Source of the DNA: DATBAX01 sp963723765
GTDB taxonomy: Bacteria; Acidobacteriota; Terriglobia; Terriglobales; Acidobacteriaceae
Assembly: GCA_963723765.1 (NCBI GenBank)
Contig: CAVRSD010000003.1
Coordinates: 744,001 to 808,000, forward strand
DNA length: 64,000 bases
Direction: 5' to 3'
A model generated the notes under the pieces. The model was not told the DNA's origin. It saw only the letters and a list, made by a program, of their open reading frames with translations, and ran no database searches. A program made the position numbers and the translations under genes. Below are positions 16,358 through 25,349 of this stretch, piece by piece. Numbering within the stretch: the stretch's first letter is position 1; each line of letters opens with the position of its first letter.

Positions 16358-17224
16358 ATGCAACGTACTTTGATTCATCGCGTCGAGGCGGACGGCGTCA
16401 GTGTCTTCTATCGAGAGGCCGGGCCGTCAGATGCGCCGGTCGTGCTCTTGCTTCATGGTTTTCCCACGTCATCTTTTCAATTCCGTGAGTTGATCCCGCG
16501 ACTCGCGGATCAGTACCGGGTGATTGCGCCCGATCTTCCTGGCTTTGGCTTCACGGAAGTTTCCGCGAAGCGCGATTATAAGTATACGTTTGACGCGCTG
16601 GCGCAGACGATCGTGGCCTTCACCGATGCACTCCAACTCAAGCGTTACGCGCTGTACGTGTTCGACTATGGCGCGCCTACAGGCTTTCGCGTGGCCATGA
16701 TGCACCCGGAACGCGTGACGGCTATTATTTCGCAGAATGGAAATGCTTACGAAGAGGGTCTGGGAGACGCGTGGGCCCCTATTCGACGTTACTGGAGCGA
16801 CCCTTCGGTTGAAAATCGCGAGGCCATTCGCAAGGGGTTAAACCTTGAGGGTATGCGCCGGGAATACGCTTCCGGCATTCCTAATCCGGACGTCATCGCG
16901 CCTGAGGGCTTTACGCTCGATGCAGCGCTGCTGGCGCGCCCCGGGAACGTGGATATTCAATTGGATCTGTTCCTCGACTACGCGAACAATGTAAAACTCT
17001 ATCCAAAATTCCAAGAGTATTTCAGGAAATGGAAGCCTCCGTTGTTCGCGATCTGGGGCAGATTCGATCCCTACTTCATTCCCGCGGGCGCCGAAGCTTT
17101 TCGCCGCGATATCCCTGGTGCGACGGTTCAATTTCTAGACACAGGTCACTTCGCGCTGGAAACGCACGTCGAGGAGATTGCTGTGGCGATGAAGAAATTT
17201 CTGGAAAGTGCCAATACTCGCTAG
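16358..17224 (+). CDS. Alpha/beta hydrolase (haloalkane dehalogenase / epoxide hydrolase-like)
   Basis: 288 aa. Oxyanion-hole motif LLHGFPTSSFQFREL, then APDLPGFGFTE; the nucleophile elbow YVFDYGAPTGF carries Asp rather than Ser, as in haloalkane dehalogenases and epoxide hydrolases. The catalytic His lies in DTGHFALETH. A cap domain spans about residues 135-225. No signal peptide. Substrate unknown. A GAGAGGA Shine-Dalgarno-like sequence precedes ATG 16358. Confidence 0.87.
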   Translation: MQRTLIHRVEADGVSVFYREAGPSDAPVVLLLHGFPTSSFQFRELIPRLADQYRVIAPDLPGFGFTEVSAKRDYKYTFDALAQTIVAFTDALQLKRYALYVFDYGAPTGFRVAMMHPERVTAIISQNGNAYEEGLGDAWAPIRRYWSDPSVENREAIRKGLNLEGMRREYASGIPNPDVIAPEGFTLDAALLARPGNVDIQLDLFLDYANNVKLYPKFQEYFRKWKPPLFAIWGRFDPYFIPAGAEAFRRDIPGATVQFLDTGHFALETHVEEIAVAMKKFLESANTR

Positions 17225-17268
17225 TCCACTCTGACGCGTAAGGGAAACAACTACACTGCGGCGCCTTT

Positions 17269-18051
17269 TCAGGACGCCAGCTTCGTGGGCTTCTTCGCGG
17301 CGATGCTTTGGGCTACGGCCCATGCTGCGGACGCGATGGCCCACGAGATAAAAAATGCTGTCCACGGCAGCCGGGTCTTGGGGGCGGCCACAATCGCGGG
17401 TATCCAAACCAGAATGGTGAATACGCCGATCATGGCGGCTTCGGCAAAAGCAGCTATGCGCGGAAAGATGGAGAACAGTACGCCGAGGCCGGCAGCGATG
17501 TGTCCCGCGCCCGTCAGGTACGCCCAGCCCGTGCGATAAGGCAGCCACGCCGGTACCAGGTCCATGGTGGCTTGCACATACACGATGTGTGAGAGTCCGA
17601 TCGGGATAAGCCAAACCGCAAAAAACATCTGCGCGATGCGTATGCTTCGGTCGCTGGTCAACCCTCGCAACGGCGACCCCTCGGGCAGCTCAGCCAGGTT
17701 GGCGAACAAAACCCAGCCTCCGGCAAAAAGGACAGCCAGTTCGCCAAAGCCGAGCCAGACAGCTTCCATTTTCGGCGCTACGAATATGGCCGGCAATTTG
17801 AGCGCGAGCCACACGATGAGATACGGAAACAGGATGCGGGCCGACCATGTCGCGGCAGCTCTCACCAGCAATCCCACGCCACCCAGCAGCATGAGGACGC
17901 CCGAAGCGTAGGCCAGAGCCGCGCGCCCCGGCACCCATTCGGGGACCGGCTGCCACACCATGGCAAAATCGCCGTAGATCAGGGCGAGGATACCGAGTCC
18001 GATCATCCCGATGGCAAATGCCGTCAATGCAGGCTGCTGGCTTCGTGTCAT
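17269..18051 (-). CDS. DoxX-like polytopic membrane protein
   Basis: 260 aa from ATG 18051; an upstream in-frame start at 18093 adds 14 residues unlike a membrane N-terminus. About seven hydrophobic helices, including FAIGMIGLGILALIYGDF, ASGVLMLLGGVGLLVR and LTGAGHIAAGLGVLFS. The GxGHIxAGLG and Y--G--ML--G patterns fit DoxX/DoxD-like proteins, whose role is mostly unknown. Convergent with the alpha/beta hydrolase. Confidence 0.75.
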   Translation of the reverse strand: MTRSQQPALTAFAIGMIGLGILALIYGDFAMVWQPVPEWVPGRAALAYASGVLMLLGGVGLLVRAAATWSARILFPYLIVWLALKLPAIFVAPKMEAVWLGFGELAVLFAGGWVLFANLAELPEGSPLRGLTSDRSIRIAQMFFAVWLIPIGLSHIVYVQATMDLVPAWLPYRTGWAYLTGAGHIAAGLGVLFSIFPRIAAFAEAAMIGVFTILVWIPAIVAAPKTRLPWTAFFISWAIASAAWAVAQSIAAKKPTKLAS

Positions 18052-18120
18052 AGGCGTTAAAGCTATTGAAGAGGATGAGCGGGTGTCAACCAATCGTCGT
18101 CGATTTTCATGGGTTAGTGA

Positions 18121-18163
18121 CCGGGTGCCCCGTGTCTCGCCGTTTTTGCGAGACGCGGGAGCC
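18121..18163 (-). repeat. REP palindrome upstream of the RAYT gene (inverted orientation)
   Basis: CCGGGTGCCCC, then GTCTCGCCGTTTTTGCGAGAC stem-loop and GCGGGAGCCT. Near-identical to 20072-20113 (differing in the loop-side base), including the flanking CCATCACAG. It is the reverse orientation of copies ending GGGGCACCCGG. Confidence 0.72.
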
Positions 18164-18222
18164 TACCACTCGGATGTTCACCCATCACAGACGCCTATCC
18201 CCGGCATAGCTACTCTTAGCGC

Positions 18223-18789
18223 ATGCCTCAAACTCTGCATCGGTTCTATGGAGCCAATGATTTGCATTTCGTTACGTTCAGCTGTTATCAACGTCGTCCA
18301 TTGCTCGACAGCGAAGTCCGCCGTGATTTGGTGCTGGATATTCTTGAGCGGGTGCGTCGCCGGTATCGTCTCGTAGTCTTAGCGTACGTCGTCATGCCGG
18401 AGCACGTTCATTTGCTATTGACTGAACCACAACGGGGGACGATTTCTACCGTCATCCAAGCATTGAAGCTTGGGTTCTTTCGTTCCTTGTACGGTTCAGG
18501 GGACAACCTGAATCCCGGGTCTCGCAAAAGCGGCGAGACCCGGAGCACCCGATCTGTTCCTCGGAGGTTTTGGGAGGGGCGGTTCTATGACTTCAATGTT
18601 CGGACGGAGCGTAAGCGGGTGGAGAAGCTTCGCTACATTCATCGCAATCCGGTGAAGCGAGGACTGGTAGACTCACCGGAAAAATGGAAATGGAGCAGCT
18701 TTCGTTGGTACATGTCTGGCGAGGTGGGGCCGGTGCGGATCAGCGATACTGAGATTTTAGTGATGAGAGTCAGGCCGCCTGCGGCGTGA
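18223..18789 (+). CDS. REP-associated tyrosine transposase (RAYT, Y1 HUH family)
   Basis: 188 aa. A single-domain HUH endonuclease related to IS200 TnpA: NDLHFVTFSCYQRRPLL, the His-hydrophobic-His metal motif in MPEHVHLLL (His61, His63), and KLRYIHRNPVKRGLVDSP. Tyr122 (GRFYDFN) or Tyr138 is the candidate nucleophile. RAYTs are domesticated single-copy transposases that process REP hairpins. This one is flanked by REP palindromes at 18121, 18823, 18973, 20072 and 20233. It also carries an in-frame copy at 18512-18551 coding for residues about 96-111, between the HUH and Tyr regions. Confidence 0.88.
   Translation: MPQTLHRFYGANDLHFVTFSCYQRRPLLDSEVRRDLVLDILERVRRRYRLVVLAYVVMPEHVHLLLTEPQRGTISTVIQALKLGFFRSLYGSGDNLNPGSRKSGETRSTRSVPRRFWEGRFYDFNVRTERKRVEKLRYIHRNPVKRGLVDSPEKWKWSSFRWYMSGEVGPVRISDTEILVMRVRPPAA
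18512..18551 (+). repeat. REP palindrome inside the RAYT coding sequence
   Basis: CCCGGGTCTCGC, loop AAAAGCG, then GCGAGACCCGGAGCACCC. It is the same GGTCTCGC-family hairpin as outside the gene, in frame and without a stop codon. Confidence 0.75.
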
Positions 18790-18822
18790 TCGAGCAGGTT
18801 CTATTCTCATTCTCATCGAGTG

Positions 18823-18863
18823 TGGGTGCCCCGTGTCTCGCCGCTTTTGCGAGACGCGGGAGT
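18823..18863 (-). repeat. REP palindrome downstream of the RAYT gene (inverted orientation)
   Basis: GGGTGCCCC, then GTCTCGCCGCTTTTGCGAGAC and GCGGGAG. Pairs head to head with 18973-19016. A decayed copy lies between them at about 18909-18951 (ATTCCCAAGTCTTACAAACG). Confidence 0.72.
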
Positions 18864-18972
18864 AACGGGAGTGTCGTTCTAAGGCTGTTGATCTGAGGTG
18901 AGGGTCTCATTCCCAAGTCTTACAAACGCAGTGCAAGGGCACGTCCGGATGCGGTTTGATGGGTCGGTGGTG

Positions 18973-19016
18973 GATTCCCAGGTCTCGCAAATGCGGCGAG
19001 ACCTGGGGCACCCGGT
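18973..19016 (+). repeat. REP palindrome (forward orientation) before the DUF2971 gene
   Basis: ATTCCCAGGTCTCGCAAATG, then CGGCGAGACCTGGGGCACCCGG. Almost identical to 20250-20293; the shared part extends upstream (GATGGGTCgGTGGTGG). Confidence 0.75.
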
Positions 19017-19033
19017 TACCGCCCATCAACTTG

Positions 19034-20020
19034 ATGTATTGTGGACTCATGTGGACAGACTTGATTAAATGTCTCGAGGAATCCACCGTTGTAAGCCCTC
19101 GTATCGAAGAAGCAATCACCCTTAAGAACAAGAAGCTGCCGACTCATATCTATAAGTATCGCTCCGATACTGCTGAGGCTCGTGAGAATTTGCGATCCGA
19201 CACCATCTGGATGGCATCACCAGAGACCTACAACGATCCGTATGACAGTTGGCTTATGTTTCCTTGCGGGACGCTTCTAACCCTCCTTGAGTCCAATCTT
19301 GTAGATAAGTTGGTAGAGGCGACAAAGCTTGCGGGGATTATTTCTCAGCAACAAATCGCTGATGCGAAGAAAAGCCCAGAACCGCTAAAGGCTGTTGTAG
19401 AGCACGTCCAGCGGGTGAAAACTCCCGAGGCCTTTCAATACTGGGATGAGAAGGCGAGATCGTATTCTAACCAGTTGCTTGGCTACGCTCAGAATACCGT
19501 TTCGCAGCTCACGGGATTTCGAAAAAAGGAAAAGGTTTGCTGCTTTAGCGCGAACAATGACTCGTTGTTGATGTGGAGCCATTACGCCGACCAACACAAA
19601 GGTTTCTGCATTGAATATAGGATAGAGACTCTAAACTCCGACCACTTTTTCCGGAAGAATTTGTATCCGGTGCTGTATTCAGATGAGTTTTACGATCTGC
19701 GATTTTTCATTGAAGGGCTTACTTCCTACGCGGCTGGTTCACATCAGCAATTCAGGCCGATGATTCCCCTATTGGCCATGCTGCATAAGTTTAAGGGATG
19801 GGCATATGAGAAAGAGTGGCGGTTGATACAGGAAACCGACAATATAGTCCCCGATCGCCCTCAGACCACGCCTACTCCTTCGAAGATTTTTCTAGGCGCC
19901 AGGTTCGATCTGTCTAAGGGCAAAGAGTTACTGGAAATCTGTCAACACAAAGAAATTCCAACTTTCCAAATGCGCATGGCAGAAGACAGATTCAATATCT
20001 CTCCGCAAGCGCTAGTTTGA
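19034..20020 (+). CDS. DUF2971 domain protein
   Basis: 328 aa from ATG 19034 (ATG 19049 also possible). The frame is open upstream to 18956, but those residues are translated REP DNA. The DUF2971 pattern is clear: LPTHIYKYRSDTAEA, NDPYDSWL, VCCFSANNDSLLMWSHYADQ, HKGFCIEY, FKGWAYEKEWRLI, KIFLGARF. The family is of unknown function, scattered across bacteria and frequent in mobile or accessory regions. Codon and base use look less GC-rich than its neighbours, and it is bracketed by REP elements, so recent acquisition is likely. Confidence 0.85.
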   Translation: MYCGLMWTDLIKCLEESTVVSPRIEEAITLKNKKLPTHIYKYRSDTAEARENLRSDTIWMASPETYNDPYDSWLMFPCGTLLTLLESNLVDKLVEATKLAGIISQQQIADAKKSPEPLKAVVEHVQRVKTPEAFQYWDEKARSYSNQLLGYAQNTVSQLTGFRKKEKVCCFSANNDSLLMWSHYADQHKGFCIEYRIETLNSDHFFRKNLYPVLYSDEFYDLRFFIEGLTSYAAGSHQQFRPMIPLLAMLHKFKGWAYEKEWRLIQETDNIVPDRPQTTPTPSKIFLGARFDLSKGKELLEICQHKEIPTFQMRMAEDRFNISPQALV

Positions 20021-20071
20021 TAAGAAGTCGATTTCTTACCAACTGGTCTGTGCGTCGGATCGATTTGCAGC

Positions 20072-20113
20072 AGGGTGCCCCGTGTCTCGCAGTTTTTGCG
20101 AGACGCGGGAGCC
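20072..20113 (-). repeat. REP palindrome (inverted orientation)
   Basis: GGGTGCCCC, GTCTCGCAGTTTTTGCGAGAC, GCGGGAGCCTG. Long match to 18121-18163 including the following CACT and CCATCACAG. Together with 20233-20293 it forms a head-to-head pair in the gene-free gap 20021-20319. Confidence 0.72.
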
Positions 20114-20232
20114 TGTCACTGTCCTACTCGTCCATCACAGAGGCTTCTTGTGTAATTGCGCCGCTTCGTAGCCTTCCCGCACAACAATCAACGCTGGCGA
20201 GATTTTCGGTGATGACACCGGCCGGTTATACC

Positions 20233-20293
20233 TGGATGGGTCAGTGGTGGATTCCCAGGTCTCGCAAATGCGGCGAGACCTGGGGCACCCGGT
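20233..20293 (+). repeat. REP palindrome (forward orientation) beside pdxS
   Basis: CTGGATGGGTCAGTGGTGG, then the CCCAGGTCTCGC/GCGAGACCTGGGG hairpin and CACCCGG. Closest relative is 18973-19016. Confidence 0.75.
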
Positions 20294-20319
20294 TTTTCAG
20301 TACCGAACGGGTTTGTTGT

Positions 20320-21240
20320 CTACCAGCCCCTCGTTTGCAGCATGTGCGCTTCATCCAGCGCAGCAACGGCCAATCCCTTCATCGCCCCGGTCAAATCCTC
20401 GCTGACTTCAAGTAATACTTTAGGGTCGTTGAAGTGGGTGGCGGCTTTGACGATGGCGCGGGCGCGCTTGGCGGCTTCGGCGGGGTCGGCGAAGGTGGTG
20501 GAATCTTTCATGAAGATGCCGCTGCCGACGAAGACGGCTTCGGCGCCGAGTTGCATGACCAGGGCGGCGTCGGCGGGGGTGGCGATGCCTCCGGCGGAGA
20601 AATTCGGGACGGGCAGCTTCCCTGCTTTGGCGACCATCTTGATCAGTTCATACGGCGCGCCGTGTTCTTTGGCTTTGGCGTAGAGTTCTTCTTCGCCGAG
20701 GACGGTGAGAATTTTCATCTCCTGCACGATCTGGCGGATGTGCTTGACGGCGTGGACCACGTCTCCGGTGCCGGCTTCGCCTTTGGTGCGGATCATGGCT
20801 GCGCCTTCGGCGATGCGGCGCAGGGCTTCTCCCAGATTGCGAGCGCCGCAGACGAATGGGACTTTGTAGGCGTGCTTATCGACGTGATGGGCTTCGTCGG
20901 CGGGAGTGAGGACCTCGGATTCGTCGATGTAGTCCACGCCCAGCTCTTGAAGTATTTGGGCTTCCGCAAAATGCCCGATGCGGCACTTGGCCATGACCGG
21001 GATGGACACGACGGCCATAATCTCGCGGATCTTTTTCGGCGAGGCCATGCGGGCGACGCCGCCTTCGGCGCGGATTTGCGCAGGCACGCGCTCGAGCGCC
21101 ATGACGGCCACGGCTCCGGCCTTTTCGGCGATTTCCGCCTGTTCGGCGTTGGTGACGTCCATGATGACGCCGCCTTTGAGCATTTCGGCGAGGCCGGTCT
21201 TGAGGCGGAGGCTGGTGGAGCTGCCGTTGTTTTGGGACAT
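20320..21240 (-). CDS. pdxS: Pyridoxal 5'-phosphate synthase lyase subunit PdxS
   Basis: 306 aa, normal length. It makes PLP from ribose 5-phosphate, glyceraldehyde 3-phosphate and ammonia supplied by PdxT. It opens LKTGLAEMLKGGVIMDV, with AGAVAVMALERVPAQIR, MAKCRIGHFAEAQIL, DYIDESEVLTPAD, FVCGARNLGEALRRI, MIRTKGEAGTGDVVHAV (active-site Lys149-like) and FSAGGIATPADAALVM. Its partner pdxT is about 8 kb away at 11421. Confidence 0.97.
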   Translation of the reverse strand: MSQNNGSSTSLRLKTGLAEMLKGGVIMDVTNAEQAEIAEKAGAVAVMALERVPAQIRAEGGVARMASPKKIREIMAVVSIPVMAKCRIGHFAEAQILQELGVDYIDESEVLTPADEAHHVDKHAYKVPFVCGARNLGEALRRIAEGAAMIRTKGEAGTGDVVHAVKHIRQIVQEMKILTVLGEEELYAKAKEHGAPYELIKMVAKAGKLPVPNFSAGGIATPADAALVMQLGAEAVFVGSGIFMKDSTTFADPAEAAKRARAIVKAATHFNDPKVLLEVSEDLTGAMKGLAVAALDEAHMLQTRGW

Positions 21241-21370
21241 GGTGGGCTCTTTTCTGGATCGTGAAGAATGGGCGCGATACGCCCCTGGAACGTATGTCTA
21301 TTTTACAACGTCCGAGGCATTTTTGTTTACCACGGAGACGCAGAGCACGGAGAAGAAAAATCAAAACTTG

Positions 21371-21835
21371 TTACTTTCTGACGTATTTGGCGAACATTTT
21401 CTCGGGATCGATGGCGATGAATGTCCCCTGGCTGCGGGCCAGGACTTCGTTCTTCTCATTGAGAATTTCAGCCATATTGATGTGCTGGCGTCCCTGGACG
21501 CTGACTTCTCTGCCTTCGACACGCAGCGGTTTGTGCAGGGGGACGGGCTTGAGGTATTCGACAGTCATCTCTTTGGTCAAGGCGACCACGTCGCGGAGTT
21601 TGTTGACCTTGCCCATGGCGTCGTCGAGGATGGTGGCGATAATGCCGCCGTGGCAGTGGCCGGGAGGGCCGGTATAGCGCTTGCTCAGGCGGAAACGGCT
21701 GATAAAATGTCTGCTCTCTTCGTCATAGACAAACTTCAGGCGCATGCCCTGGGGATTGTCTTTGCCGCAGGCAAAGCAGTAGTTTTTGCGTAGGCGATCG
21801 TAGCGGGTATGGTGGCCGCGGCCCGAGGCTTTCAT
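21371..21835 (-). CDS. Hotdog-fold thioesterase (PaaI-like)
   Basis: 154 aa. The hotdog core GPPGHCHGGIIATILDDAMG has the 'HGG---t--D' pattern of PaaI/YbgC-type acyl-CoA thioesterases, followed by VALTKEMTVEYLKPVPLHKPL and ILNEKNEVLARSQGTF. An N-terminal segment CFACGKDNPQGMRLKF with a CxxC pair is common in a subgroup of these enzymes. Substrate not inferable. Upstream of pdxS on the same strand, but 130 bases away. Confidence 0.85.
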   Translation of the reverse strand: MKASGRGHHTRYDRLRKNYCFACGKDNPQGMRLKFVYDEESRHFISRFRLSKRYTGPPGHCHGGIIATILDDAMGKVNKLRDVVALTKEMTVEYLKPVPLHKPLRVEGREVSVQGRQHINMAEILNEKNEVLARSQGTFIAIDPEKMFAKYVRK

Positions 21836-21923
21836 TTTTCGCCATTCCGTGTTCCTCGGCTAAACGTTATCATTAACGGTCGTATAAATCTTAAGACCGG
21901 AATCCCGGTATAGGAGCAAGCGA

Positions 21924-22289
21924 GTGAAATTACCGAAGGCATTTTCTAGCAGGAAAGCCGTGCTGGTGTTGCTGGTCGTGTGCGGTTCGCTCACTCTGTT
22001 ATCAGCCCAGGCCGACTCAAAGAGTTCCCCCGGAGAAGACACCTACAAATCGCATTGCGTGGTTTGCCACGGTGTGGATGGTATGGGAAAGACCACGCTC
22101 GGTTTGCAGCTCAAAGCGTCCGACCTGCACAGCAAAGAGGTCCAAAGCTTGACCGACGCCCAATTGAAGCAGGTAATTTCTGAGGGTAAGAACAACATGC
22201 CTCCGTTCAGCGATCAACTGACAGGAGCGGAGATCGACGATCTGGTCAAGTACATACGAACGTTTGCGAAAGAGAAAGAGAAAAAGTAG
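21924..22289 (+). CDS. Periplasmic class I cytochrome c
   Basis: 121 aa. A signal peptide (VLVLLVVCGSLTLLSAQA) is followed by a single heme c site CVVCHGVDGMG (CxxCH) near residue 47 and the distal ligand Met in NNMPPFSDQLTGAEI; DDLVKYIRTF is the closing helix. Small c6/c551-like electron carrier of the periplasm. Redox partner not evident from neighbours. Transcribed ahead of uvrA but 120 bases away. Confidence 0.9.
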   Translation: MKLPKAFSSRKAVLVLLVVCGSLTLLSAQADSKSSPGEDTYKSHCVVCHGVDGMGKTTLGLQLKASDLHSKEVQSLTDAQLKQVISEGKNNMPPFSDQLTGAEIDDLVKYIRTFAKEKEKK

Positions 22290-22411
22290 CCGGACCGGGA
22301 TATCTGAAATCCGAATCCGCTCCCTGACAATCCGTCCTGATTTATAATAGAGAGTTCGCGACGCCTTCTTTAGGCCGCCAGATGGCCTGGCAACGCAGAA
22401 ACTCTTAACTG

Positions 22412-25349
22412 ATGTCCACGGAAACCATCGTTGTTCGCGGGGCGCGGGTTCATAACCTCAAGAACATTGACTTTGAAATTCCGCACAACTCGCTGACGGT
22501 AGTCACGGGTGTATCGGGATCGGGCAAGTCTTCGCTCGCTTTCGACACCATCTACGCCGAGGGCCAGCGCCGTTACGTCGAATCGCTTTCTGCTTATGCC
22601 CGCCAATTCCTGGAGCGGATTGAAAAGCCTGACGTCGATTTGATCGACGGAATCGCTCCGGCAGTGGCCATCCGGCAAAAGAACACTACACGCAATCCGC
22701 GATCCACAGTGGGGACGGCTACAGAAATTTACGACTACCTGCGATTGCTCTTTGCCCGCGTAGGCCGAACTTATTGTTTACGCTGCGGCGCGGAAGTAAA
22801 GAAGGACACAGTCGATGAGGTTGCCGAAGCCGTGCTTGCGCTTGGCGAAGGCACACGGCTGAATGTGCTCTTCCCTCTGCAGGGCCAGAGCACACGTCCC
22901 GCTGAGCCTGAAAAGAAGAAAGGTCGTGCCGGCAAGAAGAAAGCGATTCAGGCGCCTGATCCGCAATCCGATCTGCTCAAAGCGCGTTTGCTGGATCTGC
23001 GCACACGCGGTTTCAATCGGCTTTATCAGAATGGTCAGATTTTTGAGTTTTCCACGCCGGAATCTTTGCTGGATGTGAATTTTTCCGAGCCGGTTTTCCT
23101 GCTGGTGGATCGCCTGGTGGTTTCTGCCGACGGACGAGCTCGCATTGTGGACGCCGTGGAGAGCAGCTATCGCGAAGCCGGCGAAGTAACTTTCGAAACT
23201 GCGTCACGCGAGGGTGAACCTGCCAAACGACTCCGCTTCTCGCAGCGGTTCGAGTGCAAGCACTGTGATCTTCGTTACGAGGAACCAGAGCCGCGCCTGT
23301 TCTCGTTCAATAATCCTTATGGCGCATGCCCAAAATGCCAGGGATTCGGAAACACCATAGATTTCGATCTGAATCTAGTGATTCCCGATCACTCAAAAAC
23401 CCTGAACGACGGCGCAATTGAGCCCTGGACGAAGCCAAAGTACAAGCCCCTGTTTACCGAACTGAAACGCTTTGCCCGCCAGGCAAAGATTCCGCTCGAC
23501 GTGCCCTGGGCGGAACTCGAGCCCGAGCAGCAGCGAATGATTATCGAGGGCACGAACGAGTTCGACGGTGTGCGCGGCTTCTTTAATCATCTGGAGCGAA
23601 AGAAGTACAAGCTGCATGTGCGGGTATTTTTGAGCCGTTATCGTGGATATTCTCTTTGCTCCGCCTGCAACGGGTACCGGCTGCGAGTGGAGGCCCGGCA
23701 AGTCAAGATCAAAGACAAGAACATCTGTGACGTTTCGAGTATGACGGTCGAGGAAGCTCTGAAGTTCTTCGGTGGGCTGCAATTGACCGAGCAAGAAGCC
23801 GGCATCGCCGAAAAACTCTTACAGGAAATTCAGGAGCGACTTCGTTTCTTAAACGATGTGGGATTGGAATACCTCACCTTGGATCGACTGTCGTCCACTC
23901 TCTCCGGTGGTGAAGCACAGCGCATCCAGTTAGCGACATCGTTGGGATCACGTCTGGTTGGAACTTTGTATGTGCTGGATGAGCCTTCGATCGGACTGCA
24001 TCCTCGAGATACGCATCGGTTGATCAAAATTCTGCATGACTTGCGCGATCTGGGAAATACCATCCTGGTGGTCGAACATGACTCCGATGTGATGGGAGCA
24101 TCCGATACGATCCTCGACCTGGGGCCGGGAGCGGGAGAAAACGGAGGAAACGTGATCGCTGCTGGAACCTATGAGCAAATCCAAAAAATGCCAGGTTCTT
24201 TGACTGGGCGATATCTTTCCCACGAATTACGCATTCAGTTGCCCACCGCTCGCCGGAAGCCTGGTGCGCAGCAAATCAAGATTTCCGGAGCTCGGGCCCA
24301 CAATCTCAAAAATGTGGATCTCACCGTACCGTTGGGCATGATGGTGGCGATTACAGGCGTTTCGGGGTCGGGAAAATCGACCCTGCTGCATGATGTGTTG
24401 TATCAGGCACTGACGGCGGCCAAGAGACAGACCAACGGAATGCCTCCGCCTCCCAATGCCGCATGGGCACAGTTGGAGGGCGACGAGTTCATTGATGAAG
24501 TGGTGCTGGTCGATCAATCTCCGGTGGGCCGTACACCGCGTTCCAATCCGGTGACATACATCAAGGCGTTCGACGGAATCCGCGAACTGTTTGCTTCCCT
24601 TCCCGAATCCCACAAACGAGGATTCACCGCAGGACATTTCTCTTTCAATATCCCAGGAGGACGGTGCGAAACCTGCCAGGGAGATGGCACGGTCACCGTC
24701 GAAATGCAGTTTCTTGCCGACGTAGAGTTGATCTGCGAAGAGTGCAAAGGTGCGCGCTACAAGCCGCAGGTGCTCGAGATCCGCTATCGCGAGCAAGAAT
24801 ATCCACGAGGTGTTGGCTCTTACAGTCAAAGGGGCGCTGGGGTTTTTCGCTGGAGTCCCGAAAATAGTGGAAAAATTGCGTGTACTCGAAGAAGTGGGAC
24901 TTGGGTATTTGCGGTTGGGACAGTCGGCCACCACACTTTCCGGGGGCGAAGCGCAGCGTATGAAGTTGGCCTCCCACCTTCAACCAGCGGCACGCGAAAT
25001 TGGGCGTCCCGTGAACGGCGACCTTCCTCGCCGAAAACGGCGTATTTTGTACATTCTGGACGAACCCACGACGGGGCTTCACTTTGATGATGTCAGCAAA
25101 CTACTTTCGGTGTTTCGCCGTCTAATTGATGCAGGGGGCTCGATTTTGGTCATCGAGCACAATCTTGAAGTAATCAAGACGGCGGACTGGGTCATTGACC
25201 TCGGGCCGGAAGGTGGCCAGCGAGGCGGTTACATCGTCGGCGCAGGGCCGCCGGAAGCAATTGCCAAGCTGCCAAATTCCCATACGGGAAAATTTCTGGC
25301 GCGTATCCTGAATGGAAACGGGGCATCGCGTTCCAATGGGCGGAAGTAG
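22412..25349 (+). CDS. uvrA: Excinuclease ABC subunit A (UvrA), frameshifted near 24795
   Basis: Full span about 979 aa once the frame is restored. It is the damage-recognition ATPase of nucleotide excision repair. First Walker A GVSGSGKSSLAFDT; zinc modules CKHCDLRYEE...CPKCQGFG and CETCQGDG...CEECKGARY; ABC signature TLSGGEAQRIQL; second Walker A GVSGSGKSTLLHD. The first frame is lost at EIRYREQEYP; shifting one base at about 24791-24800 gives KNIHEVLALTVK, second signature LSGGEAQRMKLASH, Walker B ILYILDEPTTGLH and the C-terminus. A single indel in a normally conserved gene suggests assembly error. It overlaps the next gene by 14 bases. Confidence 0.92.

Noticed and set aside
18956..19033. 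Extra N-terminal codons of the DUF2971 gene
   Set aside because: They translate a REP element found elsewhere in non-coding DNA; family similarity begins only well after ATG 19034.
18121..20293. Repeated palindromes considered as a CRISPR array
   Set aside because: Units are irregularly spaced, occur in both orientations, have no uniform spacers and no cas genes; they fit REP elements with a RAYT.
20434..21264. A long open frame on the plus strand rich in Gly, Asp and His opposite pdxS
   Set aside because: It is the mirror image of a complete, highly conserved pdxS gene, and its composition is what codon bias of pdxS produces on the other strand.
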